Below, one piece after another: positions 45,740-55,288 of a stretch of DNA of 64,000 nt (position 1 is the first letter of the stretch; each line of letters opens with the position of its first letter). Position numbers and translations under genes: made by a program. Below the pieces are notes generated by a model. The model was not told the origin of the DNA and did not search any database. It was given only the letters and a program-made list of their open reading frames with translations. Origin of the DNA: Draconibacterium aestuarii (lineage in GTDB: Bacteria; Bacteroidota; Bacteroidia; Bacteroidales; Prolixibacteraceae); NCBI GenBank assembly GCA_026671195.1, contig JAPOHD010000066.1, positions 62,001-126,000 of the forward strand, given 5' to 3'.

Positions 45740-46073
45740 ACTTTTAGATTTAATTAAGAAAACATTATTGATTTATGTTAGAATTAAATTTGTTTAAAAA
45801 GAAAACAAAGACAACCTCTTCACTACAAGTGAAAATATTGTTGTTTTACTTCATTCGTTTTTTGGTTTAAAAAATCTGAATGAAAATTACATAATATTGG
45901 ATTCCTTTACTTTTAATTCTTCCCAAATGGTAGAGTCAGAATTCCCGATAGCGGGGAATATTTCCCAAAAAGCGGGCAAATGTGCTAGTGCTCAGAGAGG
46001 AAACAATAAATTTGTTACTGTAAGGTGTTGTAATCCAGTGAGGTGGTTGTGTTGGGGGTTAAATTGCAAAAAC
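45740..46073. other. 334-bp control region between HTCS gene and PUL 2 susC
   Basis: Non-coding gap upstream of susC (minus strand). It holds three TTCCC motifs at 45920, 45942 and 45962, the last two followed by GCGGG, and the odd palindrome GGGAATATTTCCC nearby (from 45954). I found no exact TAnnTTTG promoter on the minus strand. TGTCTTTG (45806-45813) is one base off. No terminator is obvious after the HTCS gene, so readthrough is possible. Confidence 0.5.
45920..45976. promoter_or_regulatory. Phased TTCCC repeats, candidate HTCS operator
   Basis: TTCCC occurs at 45920-45924, 45942-45946 and 45962-45966, start-to-start 22 and 20 bp. The second and third are followed by GCGGG after 4 and 5 nt (45951-45955 and 45972-45976). 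Spacing near two helical turns puts the motifs on one DNA face, as expected for AraC-type regulators binding direct repeats. The site is 181-237 bp upstream of the susC start. Confidence 0.4.
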
Positions 46074-49000
46074 CTATTTTTCTTTCTTTTCTTCCGAGAT
46101 ATATTCGCTTGCACTCATGCCAAATTCGCGTTTAAAACACTTTCTGAAATGTGATAAATCTTTAAAGCCAACCTCGTATGCTACCTCTGAAATATTCATT
46201 TTATTTTGCGATAAAAGCTGAGAAGCACGCTTTAAACGAATATGTCGGATAAATTCCTTAACGGTCATGTCGGTTAATGCATGTAGTTTTCTGTAGAGTT
46301 GCATTCTGCTAACACCAACTTTGGCCGAGAAATTTTCAATATCCAGTTCACTGTCAGAAATATTTTCTTCAACAATTTCGATGGCTCGTTGCAGGAATTT
46401 TTCGTCGTGTGATGTAATTATAATATTCTTGGGTTCAAGAATTACTGTGCCGGTGTATTTTTGTTTTAACGATTCGCGTATTGAGAGCACATTTTCAACT
46501 TTAACCTGTAGCACAGATAAATCAAAAGGTTTGGTAATATAATCGTCGGCTCCGGTTGTCAGTCCTTTTATTTCATTCTCTTTTGAGTGCATTGCAGTAA
46601 GTAGCAATACCGGAATGTGAGAAGTTCTCTCGTCGTTTTTAATTCGTTTACACAACTCGTATCCATTTGAAACAGGCATTAAAATGTCGCTAATAATAAT
46701 ATCCGGAATTGCTTTCAGTGCAAGATCCCAACCTTCCTGTCCATTTTTCGCTTCTATAATTTTATAGCTCGAATTAAAATGACTTGAAATAAACTGTCGT
46801 ACATCAGGATTGTCATCAACAACCAACATAATTTTTTCACCAGGAATCTCTTGACTATCCTCGAATTGTTGCTCAATATTGATGTAATCAGCTTCAATTT
46901 CTTTTGCGAAATTATCGGTTTCTATTGGTTTGTCTTGTAAAGTAGCCATATAAGGAATACGAATGGTAAATTTTGTTCCCATTCCTGTTTTACTGCTCAC
47001 AAATATCTCTCCTTTGTGCAGCTTTACCAACTCTTTTACAAGGGCTAAACCAATTCCTGCACCTGAATTTCCGTCTTCTTCATCCGATTGAAAGAAGCGG
47101 TTAAATATTTTTTTTAAGTTTTGAGGAGGAATTCCTCTTCCTGTATCTTTAACCGTGATTTCAATAAACTGATTGTCTTTATTTGTTGTGTGAAAATCAT
47201 CATCCGAGTTAAAAACAAGCGATAAAGTTACTGAGACAGAACCTCCGGGAGAAGTGAATTTAAAGGCGTTTGAAAGCAAATTGTTGATGATCTTTTCAAT
47301 TTTATCGTGATCGAAAACTGCTGTTAATTTCTTTTTAAGCGTTGTGAATTTCAGGCTAACCTGCTTTTCTTCCGCAAAGTCGTTAAACGAGTGTACCAGT
47401 GTTTCAATAAATCGTACAATATCGGCTTCGGTTAAATTAAGTTTTAAATTACCGGTTTGAAGTTTTCTAAAATCCAGCAATTGATTAATTAAACGATCGA
47501 GGTTGTTGGCGTTACGGTGCATTAATTGCAGGTTTTCTTTTATCTCTGCCGGACTAACTTCATTTTTTATCAATTTATTTAAAGGCCCCAATATTAAAGT
47601 TAGTGGAGTTCTGATTTCGTGCGAAATATTGGTGAAAAACTTCAATTTTAACATATCCAATTCGTGCAGTTTGCGTGCATTCAAACGTTCAACTACTAAT
47701 TGGTTTTTAATTTTTTCCCGATTAATAAAAAAATGTACCAAGGTGTAAATTAATCCAATAATAAACAGAATTAATAAAGTCATGAACCATTTTGTTTTCC
47801 AGAAAGGAGGAAGTACCGTAATGTGTAACTGTAATTCTTTCCCACCTTCAGGATTTCCGGGAATTACTCTTTTAACATGTAAAACATAATCGCCCGGATT
47901 TAAATTGGTATACGTAGCAGAGCGGTTGTTGCTCGGATCGTTCCATTCTTCGTTAAATCCTTCCAAACGGTAAGTGTACATGTTTTTATTGCTGTTTACA
48001 TAGTTTAAAGCAGCAAATTCAAGCGTAAAAATATTTTGATCGTAGTTTAAGACCAGTTTGTCGGTTTCAGAAATGCTTTTTTGAAGTACCGATTTTTTAT
48101 CGTTGCCAATTTCAACCGATTTGTACAGGATTTTAAAATCAGTAAAAACAAGAGGAACGTCATTGTCAACAGAAATAATTTCAGTGGGATTGAAGATATT
48201 AAAACCTGATATTGATCCAAAAAGCAAGTTGCCCGATTTTGTTTTATAAGCTGCACCATAACAAAACTGATTGTTGCTTAAACCATCTTTGTTTGTGAAG
48301 TTTTGAAAATAATTATTTTCTACATCTAATTTCGACAATCCATTGGTTGTACTAATCCATAAATAATTATCATCGTCTTCCAAAATGCAAAGTGCCTGGT
48401 TGTTGGCAAGCCCGTCGTTTTCGTTATAGTAGGTTATTGGCCCGGTAAATGGTGAATAAATGGCAATTCCTTTGTCGTTGGTGGCAATCCATATTCGGTT
48501 ATGCGAGTCTTCAAACATGGCTCGTGTATGTTCAGGAAAACGTTTTGTTGTTTGTTTATTTTTATTGTACACTAACACTTCATCCATACTTCCAGCCCAA
48601 AGGTTGTTTTGAGAATCAAATTCGAGCCACGAAATTCCAATCGATTCATTTATTTTGGTTTGATGTATAAACGAATTTGTTTCTGAATCGAATTTATCGA
48701 TACCTGAAGCACTTCCTACCCATATCTCGCCGTCATTATCCATTGCGATGTCCCAAACGCGGTTGTCCGATAAACTGTTGGGATCGTCGGCGTTGTGCTG
48801 AAAATGTTTAATTTGTTTTGTTTTCAGGTTAATTATGTCAATTCCGCCTAAAAAGGACCCCACCCACAAATTGCCTTTGCCATCGTCGAGAAACGCTTTT
48901 ATGCAGTTCTTCGAAATGGAATTTTTGTTCTTTTCGTCGTGCATCATGTATTTGTAGGTACCTGTACGCGGATTATAAATATTTATTCCTCCATCTTCGG

Positions 49001-50156
49001 TTCCTATCCAAATATTGTCTTGCTCATCAATCCAAAATGCATAAACAATACTGCTGTTTAAATAGTTGTTTTCGCCGGGCAGGGCGCTGTAATTGTGAAA
49101 AACCTGTTTCCTTTTGGCCAGTAAATTCAATCCTCCTCTTGTTCCAATCCATGTTTCACCACGCGCATCGTGAAAAATAGAGAGCACCGAATTATTCGAT
49201 AAACTGCGTGGTTCTTTTTCGTTGTGTCTGAAATATCCGGTTATACCTTTGGTTTTTGAGTATTTGTAAAAACCGCCGCGGGTACCAATCCAGTATTCTC
49301 CAAAATATCCTTTCGAAACGGTTCTTACTGTTTCAGTGCGTTTTTCCTCAGGTATTAAATCTAGTTTTTTTATTGAATAGTCATCCATGTTTACCAAAAA
49401 CAGACCTGCTGCGTAGGTTCCTATCCACATTAACCCCTCTTCGTCCAGGTAGAGTTCCCAAATCTCTCTATTCTGATTTTTTTGAAATGGAAGAGAGAAT
49501 ATTTCCATTGTATTCTTCTTCGGATTGTAAATGTAAACACCTGTATTGGTTCCTATCCATAGTTTTCCCGTCCGGTCGAATTGTATATCACGCACATAAT
49601 TCCCTTCAAATTTAATTTTTGGATCAGCAAAAACGGGATCGAGAGAAGTAATATTCCCCACTGTGTCAAGAATCAGGATATTAAAATCCGATCCCATCCA
49701 GATTAATCCGTTTTCATCCTCTTCAATGTCGTTTACCGAAATGCCGCTATTTTTATATTCCGGCAGATTGTTAAAAGGATGATAAAACCGTTCTTTTCTC
49801 CTATCGAAAACATTAAGCGCACCGTTTTCTGTTCCTACCAGTAAATTGCCATGTCTATCTTCTTTTATAACACGAACCAGATTTCCGTTTAAACTTGCAC
49901 TGTCGTCTGGATTTGGAAGGAAATTTACAAAACTGTAACCGTCAAAACGACTTAACCCCTGACTGGTGCCAATCCACATCCATCCTTTTGAATCCTGATA
50001 AATACATTGAATCTGATTATTTGGTAACCCGTTTCCCTGAGAAAAAATGTCAAAACTGATTTCTGATGAAATGGCATTAACTGACACCGCTTTTAGTAAC
50101 AACAAAACTACCATTACAACAAAACTCACAAATCTCTTTTCTACGCCTACTTTCAT
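46074..50156 (-). CDS. Hybrid two-component system sensor-regulator (HTCS)
   Basis: A 1360-residue one-polypeptide regulator. Signal/anchor (about 1-28); periplasmic two-component-regulator propeller repeats (about 30-690; many W-M/I-W-I-G-T motifs such as GWMWIGTSQGLSRFD); Y_Y_Y domain (about 700-785); one membrane segment near residue 799; histidine kinase with FFTNISHEIRTPLT (His near 845) and ATPase boxes NNLLSNAFKFT and GAGIGLALVKEL; receiver domain (about 1110-1225) with Asp near 1155 in IIISDILMP; and a C-terminal AraC-type helix-turn-helix (about 1255-1355; FSAKVGVSRMQLYRKLHALT, VAYEVGFKDLSHFRKCFKREFG). It senses an imported pectin oligosaccharide in the periplasm and activates PUL 2. 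Confidence 0.96.
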   Translation of the reverse strand: MKVGVEKRFVSFVVMVVLLLLKAVSVNAISSEISFDIFSQGNGLPNNQIQCIYQDSKGWMWIGTSQGLSRFDGYSFVNFLPNPDDSASLNGNLVRVIKEDRHGNLLVGTENGALNVFDRRKERFYHPFNNLPEYKNSGISVNDIEEDENGLIWMGSDFNILILDTVGNITSLDPVFADPKIKFEGNYVRDIQFDRTGKLWIGTNTGVYIYNPKKNTMEIFSLPFQKNQNREIWELYLDEEGLMWIGTYAAGLFLVNMDDYSIKKLDLIPEEKRTETVRTVSKGYFGEYWIGTRGGFYKYSKTKGITGYFRHNEKEPRSLSNNSVLSIFHDARGETWIGTRGGLNLLAKRKQVFHNYSALPGENNYLNSSIVYAFWIDEQDNIWIGTEDGGINIYNPRTGTYKYMMHDEKNKNSISKNCIKAFLDDGKGNLWVGSFLGGIDIINLKTKQIKHFQHNADDPNSLSDNRVWDIAMDNDGEIWVGSASGIDKFDSETNSFIHQTKINESIGISWLEFDSQNNLWAGSMDEVLVYNKNKQTTKRFPEHTRAMFEDSHNRIWIATNDKGIAIYSPFTGPITYYNENDGLANNQALCILEDDDNYLWISTTNGLSKLDVENNYFQNFTNKDGLSNNQFCYGAAYKTKSGNLLFGSISGFNIFNPTEIISVDNDVPLVFTDFKILYKSVEIGNDKKSVLQKSISETDKLVLNYDQNIFTLEFAALNYVNSNKNMYTYRLEGFNEEWNDPSNNRSATYTNLNPGDYVLHVKRVIPGNPEGGKELQLHITVLPPFWKTKWFMTLLILFIIGLIYTLVHFFINREKIKNQLVVERLNARKLHELDMLKLKFFTNISHEIRTPLTLILGPLNKLIKNEVSPAEIKENLQLMHRNANNLDRLINQLLDFRKLQTGNLKLNLTEADIVRFIETLVHSFNDFAEEKQVSLKFTTLKKKLTAVFDHDKIEKIINNLLSNAFKFTSPGGSVSVTLSLVFNSDDDFHTTNKDNQFIEITVKDTGRGIPPQNLKKIFNRFFQSDEEDGNSGAGIGLALVKELVKLHKGEIFVSSKTGMGTKFTIRIPYMATLQDKPIETDNFAKEIEADYINIEQQFEDSQEIPGEKIMLVVDDNPDVRQFISSHFNSSYKIIEAKNGQEGWDLALKAIPDIIISDILMPVSNGYELCKRIKNDERTSHIPVLLLTAMHSKENEIKGLTTGADDYITKPFDLSVLQVKVENVLSIRESLKQKYTGTVILEPKNIIITSHDEKFLQRAIEIVEENISDSELDIENFSAKVGVSRMQLYRKLHALTDMTVKEFIRHIRLKRASQLLSQNKMNISEVAYEVGFKDLSHFRKCFKREFGMSASEYISEEKKEK

Positions 50157-50186
50157 TTAATTATCCTCTAATTTTTGTTGCTGTCT

Positions 50187-50194
50187 CAAAAATA
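50187..50194 (-). promoter_or_regulatory. Candidate -7 element for the HTCS gene
   Basis: Minus strand TATTTTTG matches the Bacteroidota TAnnTTTG element, placed to give a leader of about 25 nt before the ATG at 50156. No TTG -33 element lies at 18-21 bp, so the call rests on one motif. Confidence 0.35.
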
Positions 50195-50409
50195 CAAATA
50201 ACGAGAATTTTATTTAACTACTGAGCTATAGCCTCTAAAAATAGAAATTTGATTATATATTATTTTAAAATAAACACCATTAAGAAGTTGGTTTTTATTG
50301 GTTGGTAACCTGTTTCTTATGAGCAATATAGACAAGTAGCTGTGTTTTATTGTGGTTTAGTAGCCATATTGGAAGTATTGTGCCGGAGGTATTCAAATTT
50401 GATTAGCAT

Positions 50410-50446
50410 AAGAAAAAGCACTTCTCTTTAGATCGAAAGCGCTTTC
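50410..50446 (-). terminator. Intrinsic terminator of the carbamoyltransferase gene
   Basis: On the minus-strand RNA, AAAGCGC (50445-50439) pairs with GUGCUUU (50421-50415) through six Watson-Crick pairs and one G-U, with a 17-nt loop and a following U-rich tract. The same region contains the 12-bp palindrome GAAAGCGCTTTC (50435-50446). Confidence 0.5.
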
Positions 50447-50498
50447 CCTTATTTTTTGTCAGCTTATTTGTAGAATGTAAACGAATAAAATTGTTTAA

Positions 50499-51497
50499 CT
50501 ACGAGAGTGTGGCTACCATAACAGCTTTAATGGTATGCATTCGATTTTCAGCTTCATCAAAAACAATGGAGGCTTCGCTTTCGAAAACTTCTTCGGTAAC
50601 TTCCATGGCTTCAATACCAAATTTTTTAAAAATTTCTTCGCCAACTTTTGTTTCGCGGTTGTGAAAAGCCGGCAAACAATGCAGGAATTTTACATCCGGA
50701 TTCCCTGTTAATTCCATTGTTTTTTTATTTACCTGATAGGGTAACAGTTGTTTAATTCGTTCTGCCCAAACTTCATCCGGTTCGCCCATCGACACCCAAA
50801 CATCGGTATATAAAAAGTCGCAATCTTTAACGGCTTCAATAACATCGCTTGTAATTGTTGTCTTTCCTCCTGTTTGTTTTGCTATTTCTTTACATTGTTT
50901 CTGGAGTTCGCAGCCTGGCTGACATTCAGCCGGAGCAGCAGCACGAAAATCCATACCCAGCTTGGCAGCACCTACCATAAGCGAGTTTCCCATATTATTA
51001 CGTGCATCGCCTAAATAACAGAATTTAATTTCCGAAAGCGGTTTGTCAGAGTGTTCTTTCATAGTTAAAAAATCGGCCAGAATTTGAGTGGGATGAAACT
51101 CGGTGGTTAAACCATTCCAAACCGGAACACCGGCATATTTTCCAAGTTCTTCAACAATATTCTGTCCAAAACCGCGGTACTCAATTCCATCGTACATGCG
51201 ACCCAAAACACGGGCAGTGTCTTTCATCGATTCCTTTTGCCCTATTTGCGATCCGGAAGGTCCAAGATAAGTGACTTTTGCACCCTGATCGTAGGCCGCG
51301 ACTTCGAATGCACAGCGTGTGCGTGTTGATGCTTTTTCAAAAATAAGAGCAATATTTTTTCCGGAGAGTTGTGGTTGCTCAATTCCGGCATATTTTGCTT
51401 TTTTCAGTGATTCTGATAACTCCAGTAAAAAGTGAATCTCTTTGGGGGTGAAATCGAGAAGTTTTAGAAAGTTTCTGTTTTTTAAATTTAATGCCAT
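50499..51497 (-). CDS. arcB: Ornithine carbamoyltransferase (catabolic-type)
   Basis: A 332-residue cytosolic enzyme that interconverts carbamoyl phosphate plus ornithine with citrulline plus phosphate. Motifs: [12 protein letters not shown] (carbamoyl phosphate binding), [33 protein letters not shown] and [13 protein letters not shown] (ornithine binding). Length and motifs match the OTC family that includes catabolic ArcB. The carbamate kinase gene 103 bp upstream in the same direction supports a role in citrulline breakdown with ATP formation, although an anabolic ArgF role cannot be excluded. No arginine deiminase gene is in the window. Confidence 0.93.
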   Translation of the reverse strand: MALNLKNRNFLKLLDFTPKEIHFLLELSESLKKAKYAGIEQPQLSGKNIALIFEKASTRTRCAFEVAAYDQGAKVTYLGPSGSQIGQKESMKDTARVLGRMYDGIEYRGFGQNIVEELGKYAGVPVWNGLTTEFHPTQILADFLTMKEHSDKPLSEIKFCYLGDARNNMGNSLMVGAAKLGMDFRAAAPAECQPGCELQKQCKEIAKQTGGKTTITSDVIEAVKDCDFLYTDVWVSMGEPDEVWAERIKQLLPYQVNKKTMELTGNPDVKFLHCLPAFHNRETKVGEEIFKKFGIEAMEVTEEVFESEASIVFDEAENRMHTIKAVMVATLS

Positions 51498-51600
51498 GTT
51501 GTTCGTATTTATTTATTGATTTATTTGCAGTTTGAAAACATTGCCATTGAATAGCTGCAAAAGCACAATTTAATGCTGTATCCTGATTGTCGTTGCTTTC

Positions 51601-52557
51601 CTATTCATAGTACATGGTAATTTTCGAGCCGTAACTTTTGTCTTCCAGTTTTGTCGCTTCAGTAATAATACTTTTGCTGCCACCATTTTCAATAAAATTC
51701 AGGCATGCCTTTATTTTCGGTTCCATGGTACCTTCAGAAAAGGTTCCGTTTTCGAGGTATTTCATGGTATCAGCATAATCCAGAAATTCGAGTTTTTCCT
51801 GGGTTTCCAATCCGAAATCTTTATAAATAAACGCAACATCGGTAAGAATATACAATTCGTCAGCTTTAATATTTGAAGCAAGTAAGCTGGAGGCCATGTC
51901 TTTATCTATAACAGCGTCCAAGGTTCTTACATCTTTATTCTCATCGTAATAAACGGGTATACCACCACCACCGGCTGCAATTACAATATTACCATTTGCT
52001 GTGAGTTGTTCAATAATCTCACCATTTACAATACTTACCGGAGTGGGCGAGGGAACTACCCTGCGAAAGCCATCTTTTGTTTTTGACGAGGTTTTAAAAA
52101 TCCACCCCTTTTCTTTACTTAGTTTTTCGGCTTCTTCCTGATTGTAAACTTTACCAATACGTTTCGATGGATTTTGAAATGCCGGATCGTCTTTACTGAT
52201 TTCAACCAGCGTAACCATCGCAATAACATTCTTTATTATGCCATGTTTATTTAAAACGTTTCGCATCATACGTTCAATCATAAAGCCAATTCCACCCTGC
52301 GAATCGGCCACACAAATATTTAATGGCATCGGGGCAATGTTATACATCTGTTCTCCGGCATCGTTTTGCATTAATATATTTCCAACTTGCGGCCCATTGC
52401 CATGTGTGATTACAATTTCGTAACCTTGTTTAATTAAGTGAACCAGGTTTTCAAGGGTTTCGGTAACATTCTTTTCTTGCTGAACAATGGTGCCTTTTTC
52501 GTTTTCCCTGAGAATGGCATTACCGCCCAGTGCAATCACAGCCAATTTCTTTTCCAT
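51601..52557 (-). CDS. arcC: Carbamate kinase
   Basis: A 318-residue amino-acid-kinase-family enzyme that converts carbamoyl phosphate plus ADP to carbamate plus ATP. Motifs: LAVIALGGNAIL (phosphate loop), ITHGNGPQVGNIL, DSQGGIGFMIERMM, RRVVPSPTP, IVIAAGGGGIPVYY and AVIDKDMASSLLA. Together with the carbamoyltransferase downstream it forms the last two steps of the arginine deiminase route, or it may use carbamoyl phosphate from other sources. A candidate promoter lies directly upstream of its ATG. Confidence 0.96.
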   Translation of the reverse strand: MEKKLAVIALGGNAILRENEKGTIVQQEKNVTETLENLVHLIKQGYEIVITHGNGPQVGNILMQNDAGEQMYNIAPMPLNICVADSQGGIGFMIERMMRNVLNKHGIIKNVIAMVTLVEISKDDPAFQNPSKRIGKVYNQEEAEKLSKEKGWIFKTSSKTKDGFRRVVPSPTPVSIVNGEIIEQLTANGNIVIAAGGGGIPVYYDENKDVRTLDAVIDKDMASSLLASNIKADELYILTDVAFIYKDFGLETQEKLEFLDYADTMKYLENGTFSEGTMEPKIKACLNFIENGGSKSIITEATKLEDKSYGSKITMYYE

Positions 52558-52586
52558 CCTTTGTTACTTTAATCTTTGTACGCTAA

Positions 52587-52594
52587 CAAACATA
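52587..52594 (-). promoter_or_regulatory. Candidate -7 element for arcC
   Basis: Minus-strand TATGTTTG fits TAnnTTTG. A start about 7 nt downstream would give a leader of about 23 nt before the ATG at 52557. No clear -33 TTG. Confidence 0.4.
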
Positions 52595-52811
52595 TAAAAT
52601 CAAGCATTAAAAAGAAATGTTAATGTACTGCTTTTTAGTTAACTAAAGATATTATAAAACAGTATTTTAACTGCGGATTTTTAATTCGGAAAACAGGTGT
52701 TGTTAAATCTTTCAATTTAAAATGTTTTCTACCTGTTTTGTTAACACTTTGTTCTTAATATGATTTTGTTTTATGAGGTAAACTTACAATGATAACCTGA
52801 CTTTTTTTAGT

Positions 52812-52819
52812 TAAATTTG
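52812..52819 (+). promoter_or_regulatory. Candidate -7 element for ftsK
   Basis: TAAATTTG followed by C matches the TAnnTTTGC consensus. The predicted transcript would start near 52826, about 16 nt before the ATG. No TTG at the -33 position. Confidence 0.45.
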
Positions 52820-52841
52820 CGGTCAATTTAAAAAAATCCTG

Positions 52842-55274
52842 ATGGCATTTAGACAAAAAAAGAAGCCAGTAAAAACAAAAAAGAAGCCAACAAAAAAGCG
52901 GAATTCAATCTTTAAAAATGAGAAAGCTCATTTCATTTTTGGAGTAATGCTGCTATTGATTTCGGCGTATTTGCTGATCTCTTTTGTGTCGTTTTTGTTT
53001 TATGGTGCAGCCGATCAAAGTTTAATGGACTCAAGCTGGTCTCAGTTTTTATTTAACTCCGATTTAAATGCCAAAAATGCGGGGATGAAACTGGGAGCCT
53101 ATCTTTCAGAAGTAATTATAAACCGCGGATTTGGAATCGCTTCGTTTATCTTTATTTATATTATTGCAATAACCGGTTTTAAAGTTCTGGGAATTTTTAT
53201 TTCCAGTTATCGGAAAAGTTTGGGTTACAGTATTCTTACAATTATTTGGGTGTCGGTTGCCTTTGGGCTTTTTTTTAATAAAAGTGAATCGGGATCGTTC
53301 ATTTACTGGGGAGGACATTATGGTTTTATTTTAAGTAGTTGGTTGCGTTCTCTGATTGGCATTGTAGGACTCGTGTTTTTACTTTTTATTTCGGGATTAA
53401 GCATTGTAGTTGTCCGTTTTGATAAAGTTTATTCACTTATTAAAAACAGTATTAAACAGAAGCCTAAAACAGGCGCCGATGAGGAAGAGACTTCTGAAAT
53501 GGAGGATGTAATAACTGATTCTGCAAGTGAGGTACAAGCCGGTGATGATGTCATTTCAAAAGTAATTGATGACGATGATGTTGTTAGGGCCATTTTTGAA
53601 CCCGACGAAGATGATGATATTATTTCTCCGTCAGCTTCCAATTTAGAAGTGGAAGTTTCGGACCCGGAGCAGGAAGATGCCCCGGCGGAGATCGAAGAGG
53701 AGGATCTGAAACTGGTTGTTGAAAAGAAAATTGAAGAGGAGAATGCAGACGGGGATAAACCTGTTGAGCTGGAAGATTATGATCCAACCCTTGATCTGTC
53801 GGATTTTAAATTTCCGACACTTGATTTGCTTGAAGACCATAAGTTTGGAAATGCGGAGGTGAAAAATGATGAGCTGGTTGCCAATAAAAACAAGATTGTT
53901 GAAACCCTTCGACATTATAAAATTGAAATTACCAAAATTAGGGCTACAATTGGTCCAACCATAACTTTATACGAGATTGTACCGGCACCCGGTGTGCGTA
54001 TTTCAAAAATTAAAAATCTGGAAGACGATATTGCTTTAAGTCTTGCTGCCTTAGGTATTCGTATTATCGCTCCAATTCCGGGCCGTGGTACCATTGGTAT
54101 CGAGGTGCCAAATCAGCACCCCGAAACTGTTTCGATGCATTCGATCGTGCGTTCGAAAAAATTCCAGGAAACTACGGCTGAATTGCCGGTAGCTTTAGGA
54201 AAAACTATTTCGAACGAAACCTTTTTGTTCGACCTTGCCAAAATGCCTCACATTCTTGTTGCCGGTGCCACAGGGCAAGGTAAGTCTGTGGGTATTAATG
54301 CAATAATTACCTCGTTGCTTTACAAAAAGCACCCTGCTCAGTTGAAGTTTGTATTCATCGATCCTAAAAAGGTTGAACTGAATATCTATTCTGTTCTGGA
54401 AAAACATTATCTGGCGAAATTACCCGATGCCGAAGAACCTGTAATTACTGATATTCAGAAAGTAAAGAATACGCTGAACTCTGTAAATATAGAGATGGAT
54501 GCGCGTTATGATCTGTTGAAGATAGCTCAGGCACGGAACATTAAAGAATACAACAAGAAATTTATAAGCAGAAGGCTGAATCCTGAAAAAGGACATAAAT
54601 ATATGCCTTATATAGTTGTAATAATCGACGAGTTTGCAGATTTGATTATGACCGCAGGAAAGGAAATTGAATTACCAATTGCAAGGATCGCCCAGCTGGC
54701 CCGTGCGGTTGGAATTCATATGGTTATTGCAACTCAAAGACCATCAACAAATATTATTACTGGTGTAATTAAGGCTAATTTTCCGGCACGTATTGCGTTT
54801 AAAGTTGCTTCGATGATCGACTCGCGTACCATTTTAGATACCCCGGGAGCCAACCAGTTAATAGGACGTGGTGATATGTTAATTGCTTCCGGAAGTGATA
54901 TTACAAGGGTGCAGTGTGCTTTTGTTGATACACCTGAAGTGGAAAATATAATTAAATATATATCGGAACAACGTGGTTACCCAACTGCATTCTTATTGCC
55001 TGAATATGTTGGCGAAGACGAAATTGGTCCGGGTGATGTTGATTTAAGAAACAGAGATGAGTTATTTGATGATGCTGCCCGGATTGTTGTATTAAATCAA
55101 ATGGGATCAACTTCAATGATTCAGCGTAAATTTTCGATTGGATACAACCGTGCCGGACGATTAATGGATCAGTTGGAGGCAGCCGGAATTGTTGGACCCA
55201 GCGAAGGAAGTAAAGCACGGCAGGTATTAATTCAGGATGAATATACTTTGGAACAGTTATTGAATAGTTTGTAA
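52842..55274 (+). CDS. ftsK: FtsK/SpoIIIE DNA translocase
   Basis: An 810-residue septal DNA pump that moves chromosome termini through the closing division septum and activates XerCD. A Lys-rich N-terminus (residues 1-30) is followed by four membrane helices (about 30-185), an acidic Asp/Glu-rich linker (about 205-330), and the motor: Walker A GATGQGKSVGIN near residue 474, Walker B VVIIDEFADLIM near 593, and IATQRPSTNIITGVIKANFP. The C-terminal gamma winged helix (about 745-805; MIQRKFSIGYNRAGRLMDQLE) reads the polar KOPS-type sequences. The LolA-like gene begins 15 bp downstream, so the two form an operon. Confidence 0.97.
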   Translation: MAFRQKKKPVKTKKKPTKKRNSIFKNEKAHFIFGVMLLLISAYLLISFVSFLFYGAADQSLMDSSWSQFLFNSDLNAKNAGMKLGAYLSEVIINRGFGIASFIFIYIIAITGFKVLGIFISSYRKSLGYSILTIIWVSVAFGLFFNKSESGSFIYWGGHYGFILSSWLRSLIGIVGLVFLLFISGLSIVVVRFDKVYSLIKNSIKQKPKTGADEEETSEMEDVITDSASEVQAGDDVISKVIDDDDVVRAIFEPDEDDDIISPSASNLEVEVSDPEQEDAPAEIEEEDLKLVVEKKIEEENADGDKPVELEDYDPTLDLSDFKFPTLDLLEDHKFGNAEVKNDELVANKNKIVETLRHYKIEITKIRATIGPTITLYEIVPAPGVRISKIKNLEDDIALSLAALGIRIIAPIPGRGTIGIEVPNQHPETVSMHSIVRSKKFQETTAELPVALGKTISNETFLFDLAKMPHILVAGATGQGKSVGINAIITSLLYKKHPAQLKFVFIDPKKVELNIYSVLEKHYLAKLPDAEEPVITDIQKVKNTLNSVNIEMDARYDLLKIAQARNIKEYNKKFISRRLNPEKGHKYMPYIVVIIDEFADLIMTAGKEIELPIARIAQLARAVGIHMVIATQRPSTNIITGVIKANFPARIAFKVASMIDSRTILDTPGANQLIGRGDMLIASGSDITRVQCAFVDTPEVENIIKYISEQRGYPTAFLLPEYVGEDEIGPGDVDLRNRDELFDDAARIVVLNQMGSTSMIQRKFSIGYNRAGRLMDQLEAAGIVGPSEGSKARQVLIQDEYTLEQLLNSL

Positions 55275-55288
55275 ACTAAAACGAAAAA

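Larger units (their letters stand above)
50157..50498. other. 342-bp intergenic region, HTCS upstream and OTC downstream
   Basis: Contains a candidate HTCS -7 element (50187-50194) and, at the far side, the terminator-like hairpin for the carbamoyltransferase gene. Between about 50200 and 50405 the sequence is AT-rich and I see no gene or strong repeat. Confidence 0.5.

Noticed and set aside
45785-46014. Plus-strand TAAATTTG boxes at 45785 and 46007 as sRNA promoters for PUL 2
   Set aside because: No plus-strand terminator follows either box within the gap. Such boxes arise by chance in AT-rich DNA.
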